Numbered from the stretch's first letter, positions 6,704 through 14,078 are shown. The stretch is DNA of 32,575 bases from an archaeon (GCA_002688265.1 NZCK01000020.1:1-32575), one strand, 5' to 3'. The notes: generated by a model from the letters alone, not told the origin. A program made the numbers and translations.

Positions 6704-7906
6704 ATGTTAATCGGAATTGTTGGAAAACCTAACGTTGGAAAAAGTACCTTCTTCAAAGCAATTACCTTGGCAGATGTAGAGATTGCAAACTACCCATTCG
6801 CAACTATTAAACCCAACAGTGGTGTTGCATACGTTAAAATTAAAGATGTAGCAAAAGAATTCAACAAGGCTGCTAATCCCAGAGAAGGTTACATTCAAGG
6901 TGACTTTCGTTTTGTTCCGATTCAAGTTATTGATGTAGCTGGCTTAGTTCCTGGTGCCAGTGAAGGAAAAGGGATGGGAAATCAATTTTTAGACGATTTA
7001 AGGCAAGCAGATGCTTTAATTCATGTCATTGATATTTCTGGATCAACCAATGAAAAGGGTGAATCAATAGAACCTGGTTCTTATGATCCAAGAGAAGACA
7101 TTAAATTCCTTGCTGTAGAATTAGATTTATGGTATCTTGGAATTTTAAATAAAGGTTGGACTAGATTTGCTCGGCAAATACAGCAAGAGAAAGCTAAGAT
7201 AGAAGTGGCGTTAGCAAAACAGCTCAGTGGTCTTAAAGTAACTGAAGAGCATATTGAAAAAGCTATCAAAAAGCTTGGTTTAAATAAGGAACAGCCACAA
7301 AAGTGGACTGAAACTGATCTTCATGCCTTAGCCACAGATCTTAGAAAACAGACTAAACCTATGATTATTGCTGCTAATAAATTTGATACTCCTAGTGGAA
7401 AAGAGAATTTTTCCAAAATTAAGAGTGAATTTCCGTCTCTTCCTTTGATTCCTGTCAGTGCAGAATCAGAACTTGCTTTAAGGGAAGCCGCAAAGGCCTC
7501 CTTGATTGAATATATTCCACAAGAGAAGTCCTTTAATATTCTAAACTCCGAAAGCCTAAGTGATCGGCAACGTAATGCTTTGCAATTCATAAAAGAGAAG
7601 GTGATGGACGCAAATGGCTTTGGCACAGGGGTGCAAGAAGTCTTGAATATTGCGATTTTTTCTCTACTTGATATGATTGCAGTGCATCCAGGTGGTGCCA
7701 GCAAATTAGAAGACAAAGATGGGAACACTCTTCCTGATTGTTTTTTAATGCCAAAGGGCACAACTGCATTGGAATTTGCATACAAGTTACACACTGACTT
7801 GGGGAAAAATTTCATTCGTGCAATTGATGTACATACCAAAAAAACTGTAGGTAAAGAACATGTACTCAAACATTTGGATATAATTGAAATTGTTGCTGGC
7901 AGATAA
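6704..7906 (+). CDS. ychF: YchF/Ygr210-family translation-associated GTPase/ATPase
   Basis: 400 residues. TRAFAC-class P-loop protein of the Obg family with a C-terminal TGS domain. G1 is GKPNVGKST (residues 7-15), G3 is the DVAGLVPGASEGKGMGNQF segment near 78, and G4 is ANKFD near 223. The insert DISGSTNEKGE near 108 and the end segment ALEFAYKLHTDLGKNFIRAI (TGS, near 353) fit the archaeal YchF/Ygr210 branch, not DRG or NOG1. The family binds ribosomes; its precise role is unsettled. It starts essentially at the predicted transcript start and is followed after 30 nt by a coiled-coil gene, probably in the same operon. Confidence 0.88.
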   Translation: MLIGIVGKPNVGKSTFFKAITLADVEIANYPFATIKPNSGVAYVKIKDVAKEFNKAANPREGYIQGDFRFVPIQVIDVAGLVPGASEGKGMGNQFLDDLRQADALIHVIDISGSTNEKGESIEPGSYDPREDIKFLAVELDLWYLGILNKGWTRFARQIQQEKAKIEVALAKQLSGLKVTEEHIEKAIKKLGLNKEQPQKWTETDLHALATDLRKQTKPMIIAANKFDTPSGKENFSKIKSEFPSLPLIPVSAESELALREAAKASLIEYIPQEKSFNILNSESLSDRQRNALQFIKEKVMDANGFGTGVQEVLNIAIFSLLDMIAVHPGGASKLEDKDGNTLPDCFLMPKGTTALEFAYKLHTDLGKNFIRAIDVHTKKTVGKEHVLKHLDIIEIVAGR

Positions 7907-7936
7907 ATACAAAGACAAAATAGTGGCCAAAGAACA

Positions 7937-9304
7937 ATGAAGACTCTTAGAAAATTATTTCAAAAATTTGTACATTTATTTCATCAAAATAACATTCAGC
8001 ATTTACGTGCAACAGAACTTCTTGCTTGGACTGAATTGCAAATAGCATCTCAGATGGTCGAAGAAAACTTTTCTGTTGAACAACAAAAAATTTCTGAATT
8101 AATTATTCATCATACTAGGCAAATGAGTCACATTATCTTTTCTATTGAGGACATCTTATCTGAAGAAGACCCACTTGAAAGTCCTTCAAATGACCTTTCT
8201 AAAATTTCAGCTACTGAGAAGAACATTGAATTGAAAGTAATCTTAAGAGAAACAAAAACCACCTTACAATTTCTAAAAGACTTATTCACAACTTCTGAGA
8301 ATAAAGATAAAATAAAAAAGACAATACCTTCAAAAATAAAAGAAATTGAAATTGCACTCCATTCTTTAGAAAATGGGTCTAATTCTCTTAAAAAAACACA
8401 TAAAGCTAGTTTACAAAATTTTGAACAAAAAGCTCCTTGGCAAAACTATATTGTGTCATTATTGGAAGAGTTATATCGTTTGCAAACAACGTTGGGAAGT
8501 ATGAAAAGTATTTTACAACAATCCCGTCAAGGGCGCTATGGGCCACTTCTTGAAACTTCAGAAATTTTACATCAAATCACCTCTCACAAAAAGAAAGTGC
8601 ATGAAGAAATTAAGACTTCATTAAGACGGTCTGAAGCTGCTTCTCAGAACAGAAGAAACTTAGAAGAAGAGTTACAATCAATTGAACAGAGTGAAAAATT
8701 TCAAGAAATAAATGACATTCAATCACAAGAAACTGAATTAGCAAAGCAATTAGAGAAGATAGAAGACAAATTGTTCATCTTCTTTGCTAAGTTAAAAGAC
8801 ACTTTGGGTGATTTAGCTGATTTAAATTCTGATTATGAATTACTTGAAGTAATTAAAGAAATTGAAAAGTTACAAGAAGAACCCTTGCAATTTTTTGAAA
8901 CTGCTTCACAAGAAAAAGTTATGCCTCTTTTGAATTGGATTTTAGCAAAACTTGCTAGTGAAGAGTTACTTGCTCCTGAAGATGCTAACAATCCTTTCCA
9001 AGAACTATATCAAGAGTTAGTTAGTTCTGAAATGAAAACATTAGAAGAAGAATATTTGATGATCTCTGAGCAAAAGAAAGATTTACCACGCAGGAAAATG
9101 CAACATCCTCTTTATGCTAATGCACAAAATCTTCGTTATAGGAGGGACCATTATCTTAACTCAGAAGAAAAATTAAAAGCAGAGCAAAGGTCTCTGAAAG
9201 AAAAATTAGGTCATGCTTCAACCAAGGCTATGCAATATAAGATTAGGTTTGAAACTTTAGCCAAAGAACATTTTGATAAAGAAGTTGAAGTAGAGTTGAG
9301 GTAG
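7937..9304 (+). CDS. Large coiled-coil protein, unknown function
   Basis: 455 residues, nearly all helical by composition (Glu, Lys, Gln, Leu and Ser rich; very few Gly and Pro). Long heptad-like stretches occur around residues 130-160, 215-320 and 375-440. No enzyme motif, signal peptide or membrane segment is visible. It begins 30 nt after the YchF-type gene without a clear promoter, suggesting co-transcription, but a shared function is only a guess. It ends in TAG and faces the minus-strand gene at 9342. Confidence 0.65.
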   Translation: MKTLRKLFQKFVHLFHQNNIQHLRATELLAWTELQIASQMVEENFSVEQQKISELIIHHTRQMSHIIFSIEDILSEEDPLESPSNDLSKISATEKNIELKVILRETKTTLQFLKDLFTTSENKDKIKKTIPSKIKEIEIALHSLENGSNSLKKTHKASLQNFEQKAPWQNYIVSLLEELYRLQTTLGSMKSILQQSRQGRYGPLLETSEILHQITSHKKKVHEEIKTSLRRSEAASQNRRNLEEELQSIEQSEKFQEINDIQSQETELAKQLEKIEDKLFIFFAKLKDTLGDLADLNSDYELLEVIKEIEKLQEEPLQFFETASQEKVMPLLNWILAKLASEELLAPEDANNPFQELYQELVSSEMKTLEEEYLMISEQKKDLPRRKMQHPLYANAQNLRYRRDHYLNSEEKLKAEQRSLKEKLGHASTKAMQYKIRFETLAKEHFDKEVEVELR

Positions 9305-9341
9305 AATAATTGTTTAAGAAAATAAAAAATATTTTTTATAT

Positions 9342-9698
9342 TCAATAATGTCGATTGTATGAATATCTTTCACGACTTCTTCTTGCTAAATTAAATCCAA
9401 ACAGTCCACCAAAAACACCTAGTCCAACTGTCAGCCATTTCCATTTTGAAAGTTCAGCGTAAGCTTCGTTTTCGGTAGCAACAATCTCTGGATCCATTAA
9501 AGTTTCTAGAATTGCTGCTGCCTGTTCAGAATCTTCAGTACCAGAAGCAACTATTGCAATTTCACTACCATAAGTTACAGTTGTGTCTGTTTCGAACATC
9601 AAAGAAGTGTCTGCACTTTCAAATTTTCCATGAGCCACCCCATGAAGCATTGTAAGATCACTTTTTTCATCTCCACTAACAGAATCAAAAATATTCAA
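9342..9698 (-). CDS. Distal part of a TGA-interrupted membrane protein frame
   Basis: 118 codons counted from TTG 9698. This segment is in exactly the same frame as the 9801-10538 gene, separated by 33 sense codons between two TGA codons (9801-9803 and 9699-9701). It has no ATG near its start, no ribosome-binding site and no promoter, so independent expression is unlikely. It ends with a membrane segment (WLTVGLGVFGGLFGFNLA) and a basic tail ARRSRERYSYNRHY, which would make a two-pass topology when joined to the upstream part. It is either a readthrough product or the decayed end of a gene. The final TGA is followed two codons later by TAA. Confidence 0.5.
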   Translation of the reverse strand: MNIFDSVSGDEKSDLTMLHGVAHGKFESADTSLMFETDTTVTYGSEIAIVASGTEDSEQAAAILETLMDPEIVATENEAYAELSKWKWLTVGLGVFGGLFGFNLARRSRERYSYNRHY

Positions 9699-9800
9699 TC
9701 AGTCTTGATTCAATGCCTCATATAACAGAGAATCCATCTCTTGTATTGTAACCCTTGCTCCTTGTGGATTAGAATAAGTTTCTGGAATAACAAATTCCTC

Positions 9801-10538
9801 TCAATCTTCTCCAACCGGAATTGCTATTTCTGGAGTATGAAAAAGTTGAATTGCAACTACTAAATTTTTCTCAGGTATATCTCGTTTTAAAATATAAGCT
9901 GAAGGTCCTACTTCATGACTCTCCCTATATTCTTCTGCAATTGGTTGATAAACAGCATCTTGCGCAATCCAACGAACTCCAGTGTAACCTCCTCCCAGAA
10001 TTGACGCTGCAAGTCCAACAGCCATCCAATTATTTCGTAATGTCCTTCCAATAGAGCCAAATGTATCTGCAACAGAATCTGCAGCCTCAGAAACTGTTTG
10101 TGTGATATATGCTAAACCTTCAGTTAATGGTCGAAGTTTAACACCTTCATTATCTCGCATCTCTTTAATTCTTTTACTACGTAATTCTTTTCTCAAATTT
10201 CTAAATGTAAACATACTAGCAGGGTTTGGTCCAACTTCAATTAGATGTTGTACATATTCACTTGGTTTTTCGTCTGACCTTCTAGCAATTTCATCTTCAG
10301 CAAGACTTATTTGTCTTTCTAAATATCCTAATCTACTTGATGCAAAATCTTCAACTAATGCATCTCCTAAACGATGCGTTGCAACATAACTTGCTTCATC
10401 AAGTCCTCCAATACCCCATTTAGAAACATGCTCTTTTACATGATTATCTCTTAATAACCCTGCTTTGTATCCATCATAAAGAACTATTGCATGTAGCTCA
10501 TCAATATTCATATGTTGAAAAGACCTTTCTTGACTCAT
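9801..10538 (-). CDS. Membrane protein, N-terminal part up to the first in-frame TGA
   Basis: 245 residues from ATG 10538. The first ~165 residues are charged and probably cytoplasmic (start MSQERSFQHMNIDELHAIVL). One membrane segment lies around residues 169-187 (MAVGLAASILGGGY region), followed by an apparently extracytoplasmic stretch that ends abruptly at TGA 9803-9801 after VGED. The same frame continues through 33 codons, another TGA, and 118 more codons ending in a second membrane segment. I do not recognise the family. Conserved Trp residues elsewhere in the gene use TGG. Confidence 0.65.
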   Translation of the reverse strand: MSQERSFQHMNIDELHAIVLYDGYKAGLLRDNHVKEHVSKWGIGGLDEASYVATHRLGDALVEDFASSRLGYLERQISLAEDEIARRSDEKPSEYVQHLIEVGPNPASMFTFRNLRKELRSKRIKEMRDNEGVKLRPLTEGLAYITQTVSEAADSVADTFGSIGRTLRNNWMAVGLAASILGGGYTGVRWIAQDAVYQPIAEEYRESHEVGPSAYILKRDIPEKNLVVAIQLFHTPEIAIPVGED

Positions 10539-10630
10539 TGTAATTCACCATAATTTAAACAACCAGAAAACCAAAACCTATGTTTGCATTCATTTGGTAA
10601 GTATATTATAAATTTTTCTAAAAAATCCAA

Positions 10631-11380
10631 CTAATCATTTTCAAAAACATCATTCACAACTTCTTGCACACCTTCACTAACAATACGAAACACAAACTCT
10701 TTCTCTCGAAGCAAACTACGGTGTTTGCGTAAGAACAGTGCACGAACACCTTCGCCTTTTTGTAATTCAATCAAACACTTAGATCCATACTTCAATAGGT
10801 CTCCGCCAACCATTTTTACTCCATCGTTTTTGCCAAAATCAGAATAAACTTGATTAGTCATTAAAACAGGAATCTTTTTTCTGCGAGCAAGTTCCACTGA
10901 CGCTGCAATCTGCCGACCCAAACTACTGTTAGTTTCAAATATTGCATCTGCTTTTCCAAGTTCCAATCGATAAAGCATAGAAATCGAATCAACTACCAGC
11001 ATTCCAACGTCACTCCAATCAATATCAGAAAAGCGATTGAAAACCATCTCTTGGTCTTTGAAGTTTAGTGGTTGAAAAAATAAAATTCTTGACAATACAT
11101 CTTCTTTTCCGAATTGGTTTTCTAACAACTGAATAATTCTCTCAACTGCAATACCTCCTTCAGTATCGATGATCACTACTTTTTTTCCACTCTCAGCCAT
11201 TCTTACAGCTGCAAGTAAAGCTAGGTTAGTTTTCCCAGACCCGCTTGGTCCAAAAATTGTTGTGATAATTCCTGATTCATATCCACCACTGAGATAGTAG
11301 TCTAAGGATTTGTTTCCTGTGGACACCTTTTTAGAGTTAGAAAGGTTTGAAGAAGCAAGATTCATGTTATTTTGAGTCAT
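10631..11380 (-). CDS. radB: RadB, RecA-superfamily recombination mediator
   Basis: 249 residues, the usual RadB length and without the N-terminal helix-hairpin-helix domain of RadA. Walker A is GPSGSGKT near residue 44 and Walker B is MLVVDS near 126. LMTNQVYSDFG near 173 corresponds to the RecA-family L2 region. RadB is an archaeal RadA paralogue, probably a recombination accessory factor with weak ATPase activity. The TATA box at 11402-11409 puts the transcript start at the ATG. It ends in TAG. Confidence 0.9.
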   Translation of the reverse strand: MTQNNMNLASSNLSNSKKVSTGNKSLDYYLSGGYESGIITTIFGPSGSGKTNLALLAAVRMAESGKKVVIIDTEGGIAVERIIQLLENQFGKEDVLSRILFFQPLNFKDQEMVFNRFSDIDWSDVGMLVVDSISMLYRLELGKADAIFETNSSLGRQIAASVELARRKKIPVLMTNQVYSDFGKNDGVKMVGGDLLKYGSKCLIELQKGEGVRALFLRKHRSLLREKEFVFRIVSEGVQEVVNDVFEND

Positions 11381-11401
11381 AATTGGCTTCAGATAGCTTC
11401 C

Positions 11402-11409
11402 ATTATAAA
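11402..11409 (-). promoter_or_regulatory. TATA box of radB
   Basis: Minus strand reads ATTTATAATGG, centred 26 nt before ATG 11380; leaderless mRNA predicted. Confidence 0.6.
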
Positions 11410-11424
11410 TTAATTTGTAGTTTG

Positions 11425-11432
11425 GATATATG
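11425..11432 (+). promoter_or_regulatory. TATA box of the hairpin RNA candidate
   Basis: GGATATATGC is centred about 27 nt before 11455, almost at the first base of the long hairpin that starts at 11458. Confidence 0.45.
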
Positions 11433-11456
11433 CTTCATTCAAACAAATTATTATTT

Positions 11457-11577
11457 TCACTGGCACTGCCGCCCATCGAGGCCCTGAAAGAGAAACAATT
11501 TTCTGATTAATAAAATCCTTTAGGATTTTTAGGAAAATTGTTTGTTTCAGACAAAGGCCGTGCCGCAGTGCCAGTGA
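11457..11577 (+). ncRNA. Candidate structured RNA: long rod-like hairpin
   Basis: The segment folds end to end. CACTGGCACTG (11458-11468) pairs perfectly with CAGTGCCAGTG (11566-11576). Inside are CCG/CGG-type pairs, GGCC/GGCC, CTGAAA with TTTCAG, AAACAATTTTC with GAAAATTGTTT, and the tip AAAATCC-TTTA-GGATTTT. Internal loops sit between these stems. The outer stem is much richer in GC than its surroundings. A TATA box 27 nt upstream places a start at the 5' foot of the hairpin. It matches no RNA family I recognise (not tRNA, 5S, RNase P or SRP). A miniature inverted-repeat element is the main alternative. Confidence 0.55.
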
Positions 11578-11620
11578 TAAAATAAAAAATTACTCCTCAT
11601 TAAGCCAATCCACATAGAAA

Positions 11621-11630
11621 ATTTAATAAA
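11621..11630 (+). promoter_or_regulatory. TATA box of tRNA-Thr
   Basis: ATTTAATAAACC is centred about 31 nt before the tRNA 5' end, giving a transcript start near 11652. Confidence 0.45.
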
Positions 11631-11656
11631 CCAAACTAGTCGATCAAGACCCATAC

Positions 11657-11769
11657 GCCCCGGTGGCTTAGTGGCTATAGCACCTGACTTGTATCTGCTA
11701 TGTTGCCAAAAGCAACAAACAGCATGGTAAGATATCAGGAGGTCGCGAGTTCAACTCTCGCCCGGGGCT
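11657..11769 (+). tRNA. tRNA-Thr (anticodon TGT) with a 40-nt intron
   Basis: Acceptor GCCCCGG pairs with CCGGGGC (11762-11768); discriminator T. The anticodon stem CCTGA pairs with TCAGG (11735-11739), the loop reads CTTGTAA with anticodon TGT at 11690-11692, and the T arm is GCGAG-TTCAACT-CTCGC. The intron is 11694-11733, between positions 37 and 38, the canonical archaeal site. It folds through GTTGC-ccaaa-GCAAC-type pairing and a TGCT/AGCA helix suitable for the bulge-helix-bulge splicing signal. A T-rich run follows at 11771-11784. Confidence 0.92.
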
Positions 11770-11770
11770 C

Positions 11771-11784
11771 TTTTTTTCTTTTTT
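11771..11784 (+). terminator. T-rich terminator after tRNA-Thr
   Basis: TTTTTTTCTTTTTT begins two bases after the discriminator base. Confidence 0.6.
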
Positions 11785-11828
11785 GGGATGCATTCCCCTG
11801 TTTTTTCTACATTCAATAACCAAAAAGA

Positions 11829-11836
11829 TTATAAAC
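11829..11836 (+). promoter_or_regulatory. TATA box of the MNT/HEPN pair
   Basis: ATTATAAACTG is centred about 28 nt before ATG 11861. The ATG at 11850 is out of frame, so 11861 is the better start. Confidence 0.5.
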
Positions 11837-11860
11837 TGATTTAGACACGAATGAACATAA

Positions 11861-12409
11861 ATGGATACGTGTAAAGAAAATTGGACAGGGACAACTATTA
11901 CAATCTTTGAATATTTAAGCAACCATGTAAATAAAAAATTCAACCAACGGAAACTTGCAAAATCTCTTAGCGTCTCTCCTACATCAATTGCAAATTCTCT
12001 GCCTACCTTAGAAAAACAGCAATTCATTACCATTAACAGAAACAAAGAAATGAATCTCAACCTTATCGAGTTTAACAGAAATAATCAGAGAGCTATTTGG
12101 CAGAAAAGAGCGATAAATCTAAAGTACCTCTATAACTCAGGAATTGTTGAAACACTCAAAGAGAAATATCCTGGAACAACAATAATCTTGTTTGGAAGCT
12201 TTGCCAAAGGGGAAGACACATACAAATCAGATATTGATATCGCCATTGTCGGGGCGAAAAGAAAAAAGAATATATCACTAAATATATTCGAGACACAAAT
12301 GGATAAATCAATTAATATAAATTGTTATAAAGAGTGGAAGAGCATCCACAAATCACTCAAAGAAAATCTTTGTAATGGGATTATTTTGAGTGGTGGAATT
12401 GAGTTATGA
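11861..12409 (+). CDS. Winged-helix nucleotidyltransferase (MNT-type)
   Basis: 182 residues. Residues about 12-70 look like a winged helix (RKLAKSLSVSPTSIANSL as the recognition part), and 85-182 form a minimal nucleotidyltransferase with ILFGSFAKGEDTYKSDIDIA, the GS...DxD catalytic motif of the pol-beta superfamily. Such proteins pair with HEPN proteins; in studied MNT-HepT systems the MNT partner adenylylates the HEPN toxin. The fused HTH suggests it also represses its own operon. It overlaps the HEPN gene by 4 bp (ATGA). The pair sits between two tRNA genes, a common place for acquired DNA. Confidence 0.83.
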   Translation: MDTCKENWTGTTITIFEYLSNHVNKKFNQRKLAKSLSVSPTSIANSLPTLEKQQFITINRNKEMNLNLIEFNRNNQRAIWQKRAINLKYLYNSGIVETLKEKYPGTTIILFGSFAKGEDTYKSDIDIAIVGAKRKKNISLNIFETQMDKSININCYKEWKSIHKSLKENLCNGIILSGGIEL

Positions 12410-12834
12410 CAGTAAAGTTATTTGAAGAATATCTTGATGAAGGGGTTGCTATTCTAATAAGTCCAGACTACTCTAGAGCAAGATCATTACAAAAGGAATC
12501 AGAACAATCTTATAAGATCCTAAAAGAAATTGTAAGAAAGATTGGAGTTACAGATTCTAACGCAAATTACCTAATTAAAAATTCTTATGACATAATAATG
12601 GAATTAATTCGTTCTAAGATGTTCAAAGAAGGGTATAAAACACAAGGACAAGGTGCTCACCAAGCAGAGGTTGCATATTTGAGAGTACTGCGATTTAAAG
12701 ATATTGATATAGAATTTGCTGATCAACTTCGTTCTTTTCGAAATGGAATTTTGTACTATGGGAAAACATTTGATGCAGAGTATGCAGAGAAAGTAATAGA
12801 ATTTGTAGAAAAGGTGTATGAGAAATTAAATTGA
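12406..12834 (+). CDS. HEPN-domain protein, partner of the nucleotidyltransferase
   Basis: 142 residues, helical. The family motif is normally R followed by 4-6 residues and His; here LRSFRNGILYYGK has Tyr where the His is expected (RNGILYY). The RNase His therefore appears to be missing, while tyrosines possibly open to modification are present. It is translationally coupled to the MNT gene by a 4-bp overlap. It could be an inactive or differently acting HEPN protein, or a substrate-binding subunit. It ends TGA followed two codons later by TAG. Confidence 0.78.
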   Translation: MTVKLFEEYLDEGVAILISPDYSRARSLQKESEQSYKILKEIVRKIGVTDSNANYLIKNSYDIIMELIRSKMFKEGYKTQGQGAHQAEVAYLRVLRFKDIDIEFADQLRSFRNGILYYGKTFDAEYAEKVIEFVEKVYEKLN

Positions 12835-12879
12835 AAATAGTTCTTAATTAAAAAATCAACATATTTTTACAAAAATAAA

Positions 12880-12938
12880 CGTAACTTATGTGAATTGAAA
12901 ATTCACAAAGTTCGTAAATTTCCCAGAAATTTACGTAA
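12880..12938. repeat. Two adjacent perfect hairpins flanked by ACGTAAC
   Basis: GTGAATT-GAA-AATTCAC (12890-12906) is followed by CGTAAATTT-CCCAG-AAATTTACG (12913-12935). The direct repeat ACGTAAC brackets the pair on both sides. It lies between the HEPN gene and tRNA-Tyr. It could terminate the MNT/HEPN mRNA or be a recombination-associated structure. Confidence 0.6.
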
Positions 12939-12940
12939 CC

Positions 12941-12949
12941 TTAATAAAG
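12941..12949 (+). promoter_or_regulatory. TATA box of tRNA-Tyr
   Basis: CTTAATAAAG is centred about 32 nt before the tRNA 5' end. Confidence 0.4.
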
Positions 12950-12976
12950 AACATCAAGCCACCTTGTCCTATTAAT

Positions 12977-13102
12977 CCCCCCTTAGTTCAGTGGTTTAGA
13001 ACATCCCGCTGTAGACAGCTTTTTGATGTGCCAAAGTTTGGCTATGATGATAAAAGCTCAGTAGTTACGGGAAGATCCCCAGTTCGAATCTGGGAGGGGG
13101 GA
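12977..13102 (+). tRNA. tRNA-Tyr (anticodon GTA) with a 52-nt intron
   Basis: Acceptor CCCCCCT pairs with AGGGGGG (13095-13101), discriminator A; C1-G72 is the archaeal tRNA-Tyr identity pair. D stem GTTC/GAAC, anticodon stem TCCCG/CGGGA, loop CTGTAGA with GTA at 13011-13013, T arm CCCAG-TTCGAAT-CTGGG. The intron is 13015-13066 between positions 37 and 38. It contains AGCTTTT/AAAAGCT and GCCAAA/TTTGGC stems. Confidence 0.93.
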
Positions 13103-13113
13103 CTCTTTTTTCT
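13098..13113. repeat. Direct repeat copy 1 (tRNA-Tyr 3' end plus T run)
   Basis: GGGGACTCTTTTTTCT spans the last bases of tRNA-Tyr and its T-rich terminator. An identical copy lies at 13176-13191. Confidence 0.7.
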
Positions 13114-13175
13114 TTCTTTTTTGTACTACTGAAAGTGCACATGTTTTAATCAAATTTTACTAAAAATTTGAGGCA

Positions 13176-13191
13176 GGGGACTCTTTTTTCT
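13176..13191. repeat. Direct repeat copy 2 of the tRNA-Tyr 3' end
   Basis: GGGGACTCTTTTTTCT, identical to 13098-13113 and 78 bp away. It resembles the attachment-site duplication left by tRNA-targeting integrases, although the intervening DNA is tiny and non-coding. Confidence 0.55.
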
Positions 13192-13226
13192 AATTACACA
13201 TTGAAAAACCTGCGCGCCATCTACTT

Positions 13227-14078
13227 TCACTTCTCCTCTACTAAATACCCAATATTGTTATAGAGCATCTCATACAAACAATAAACCAAACCATCCAGAT
13301 AAGTTTTCTTAGAACAAGAAATTAATCTATCACGAAGCAAAGAATATATCCCTTCAAAATCTTTTGCAAACAACAATTTAACATACTCAGAAACAATATC
13401 AGACAACTCTTTTGCTAACTTTTTCTTAGTCCCAATATTCTTAGCAATATACCTTAACTGATCTGCTACAGCCTCAAAAGTTGCACAAAGTAAAAACTGT
13501 TTATACGAAGCCTCAGATGAAACATACTTATGTAAATACCTCAAACAATACAATAAATGAGCATCAAAGATCATCTCTTTTTGGCGAAAATCCACCATAC
13601 TAATCTCCTTTGAAACAATTAATTGTAAATCTTCGGCTTGTTGAACTAATTGGTGTCCTGCCCGACGAAGAATCACTTCAAAATTATCTTCAGGTACAGC
13701 CACAATCGATCTAAAAACTGTTCGAGTTTTGCTATGTTCAGAAATAGTAAATCCTATTAATTGAGACAACACCTTATCCATAAATTCTGGTTTCTTATGA
13801 AAGATTTCAATTTGATCATACCCTTCAACATACTTCCCTTGCAAAATGTGAAAAAACATACTTTTGCGTCTGCAATGCCGCAAATCTAAACTGATTTCTC
13901 TAAATTTTCTTTTGTGAGAAACACCAATCACTAAATCATCGTTTCCCTCAGTGATATCCACCGTTGACCCAGCTTCTAAGTTACGTTCAGACAACCATTT
14001 TGCTGGCAGTGTTACAGTTAACGCCCCACGTCCTTGTTTTACTAGTTTTCTTTGCATTTTTTTCGTTTTGAGTGTCAT
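13227..14078 (-). CDS. PhoU-family regulator with N-terminal AbrB/SpoVT domain
   Basis: 283 residues from ATG 14078 (a TTG at 14093 would add five residues). Residues 1-50 form an AbrB-like swapped-hairpin DNA-binding domain (KQGRGALTVTLPAKWLSERN, then AGSTVDI). The rest is a helical PhoU-like region, with IVAVPEDNFEVILRRAGHQL near 120. Archaeal proteins of this layout are annotated as phosphate-uptake regulators; the ligand is not known from sequence. The start codon lies inside a long hairpin formed by the 5' leader. The gene ends TGA followed two codons later by TAG. Confidence 0.82.
   Translation of the reverse strand: MTLKTKKMQRKLVKQGRGALTVTLPAKWLSERNLEAGSTVDITEGNDDLVIGVSHKRKFREISLDLRHCRRKSMFFHILQGKYVEGYDQIEIFHKKPEFMDKVLSQLIGFTISEHSKTRTVFRSIVAVPEDNFEVILRRAGHQLVQQAEDLQLIVSKEISMVDFRQKEMIFDAHLLYCLRYLHKYVSSEASYKQFLLCATFEAVADQLRYIAKNIGTKKKLAKELSDIVSEYVKLLFAKDFEGIYSLLRDRLISCSKKTYLDGLVYCLYEMLYNNIGYLVEEK

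Noticed and set aside
7321-7869. Minus-strand ORF of 182 codons within the YchF-type gene
   Set aside because: The plus strand encodes clear G4 and TGS-domain motifs here; the antisense frame is a shadow.
9699-9803. Selenocysteine at the two in-frame TGA codons
   Set aside because: The protein resembles no selenoprotein family, no SECIS-like hairpin was evident in the flanks, and selenocysteine is known from only a few archaeal lineages.
9342-10538. General reassignment of TGA to Trp in this organism
   Set aside because: Long conserved genes (rpoB2, rpoB1, rpoA1, gyrB, pgk, kae1) are intact with all visible Trp as TGG. In such AT-rich DNA a reassigned TGA would be frequent inside them. TGA also forms normal ATGA overlaps, as at rpoA1/rpoA2.
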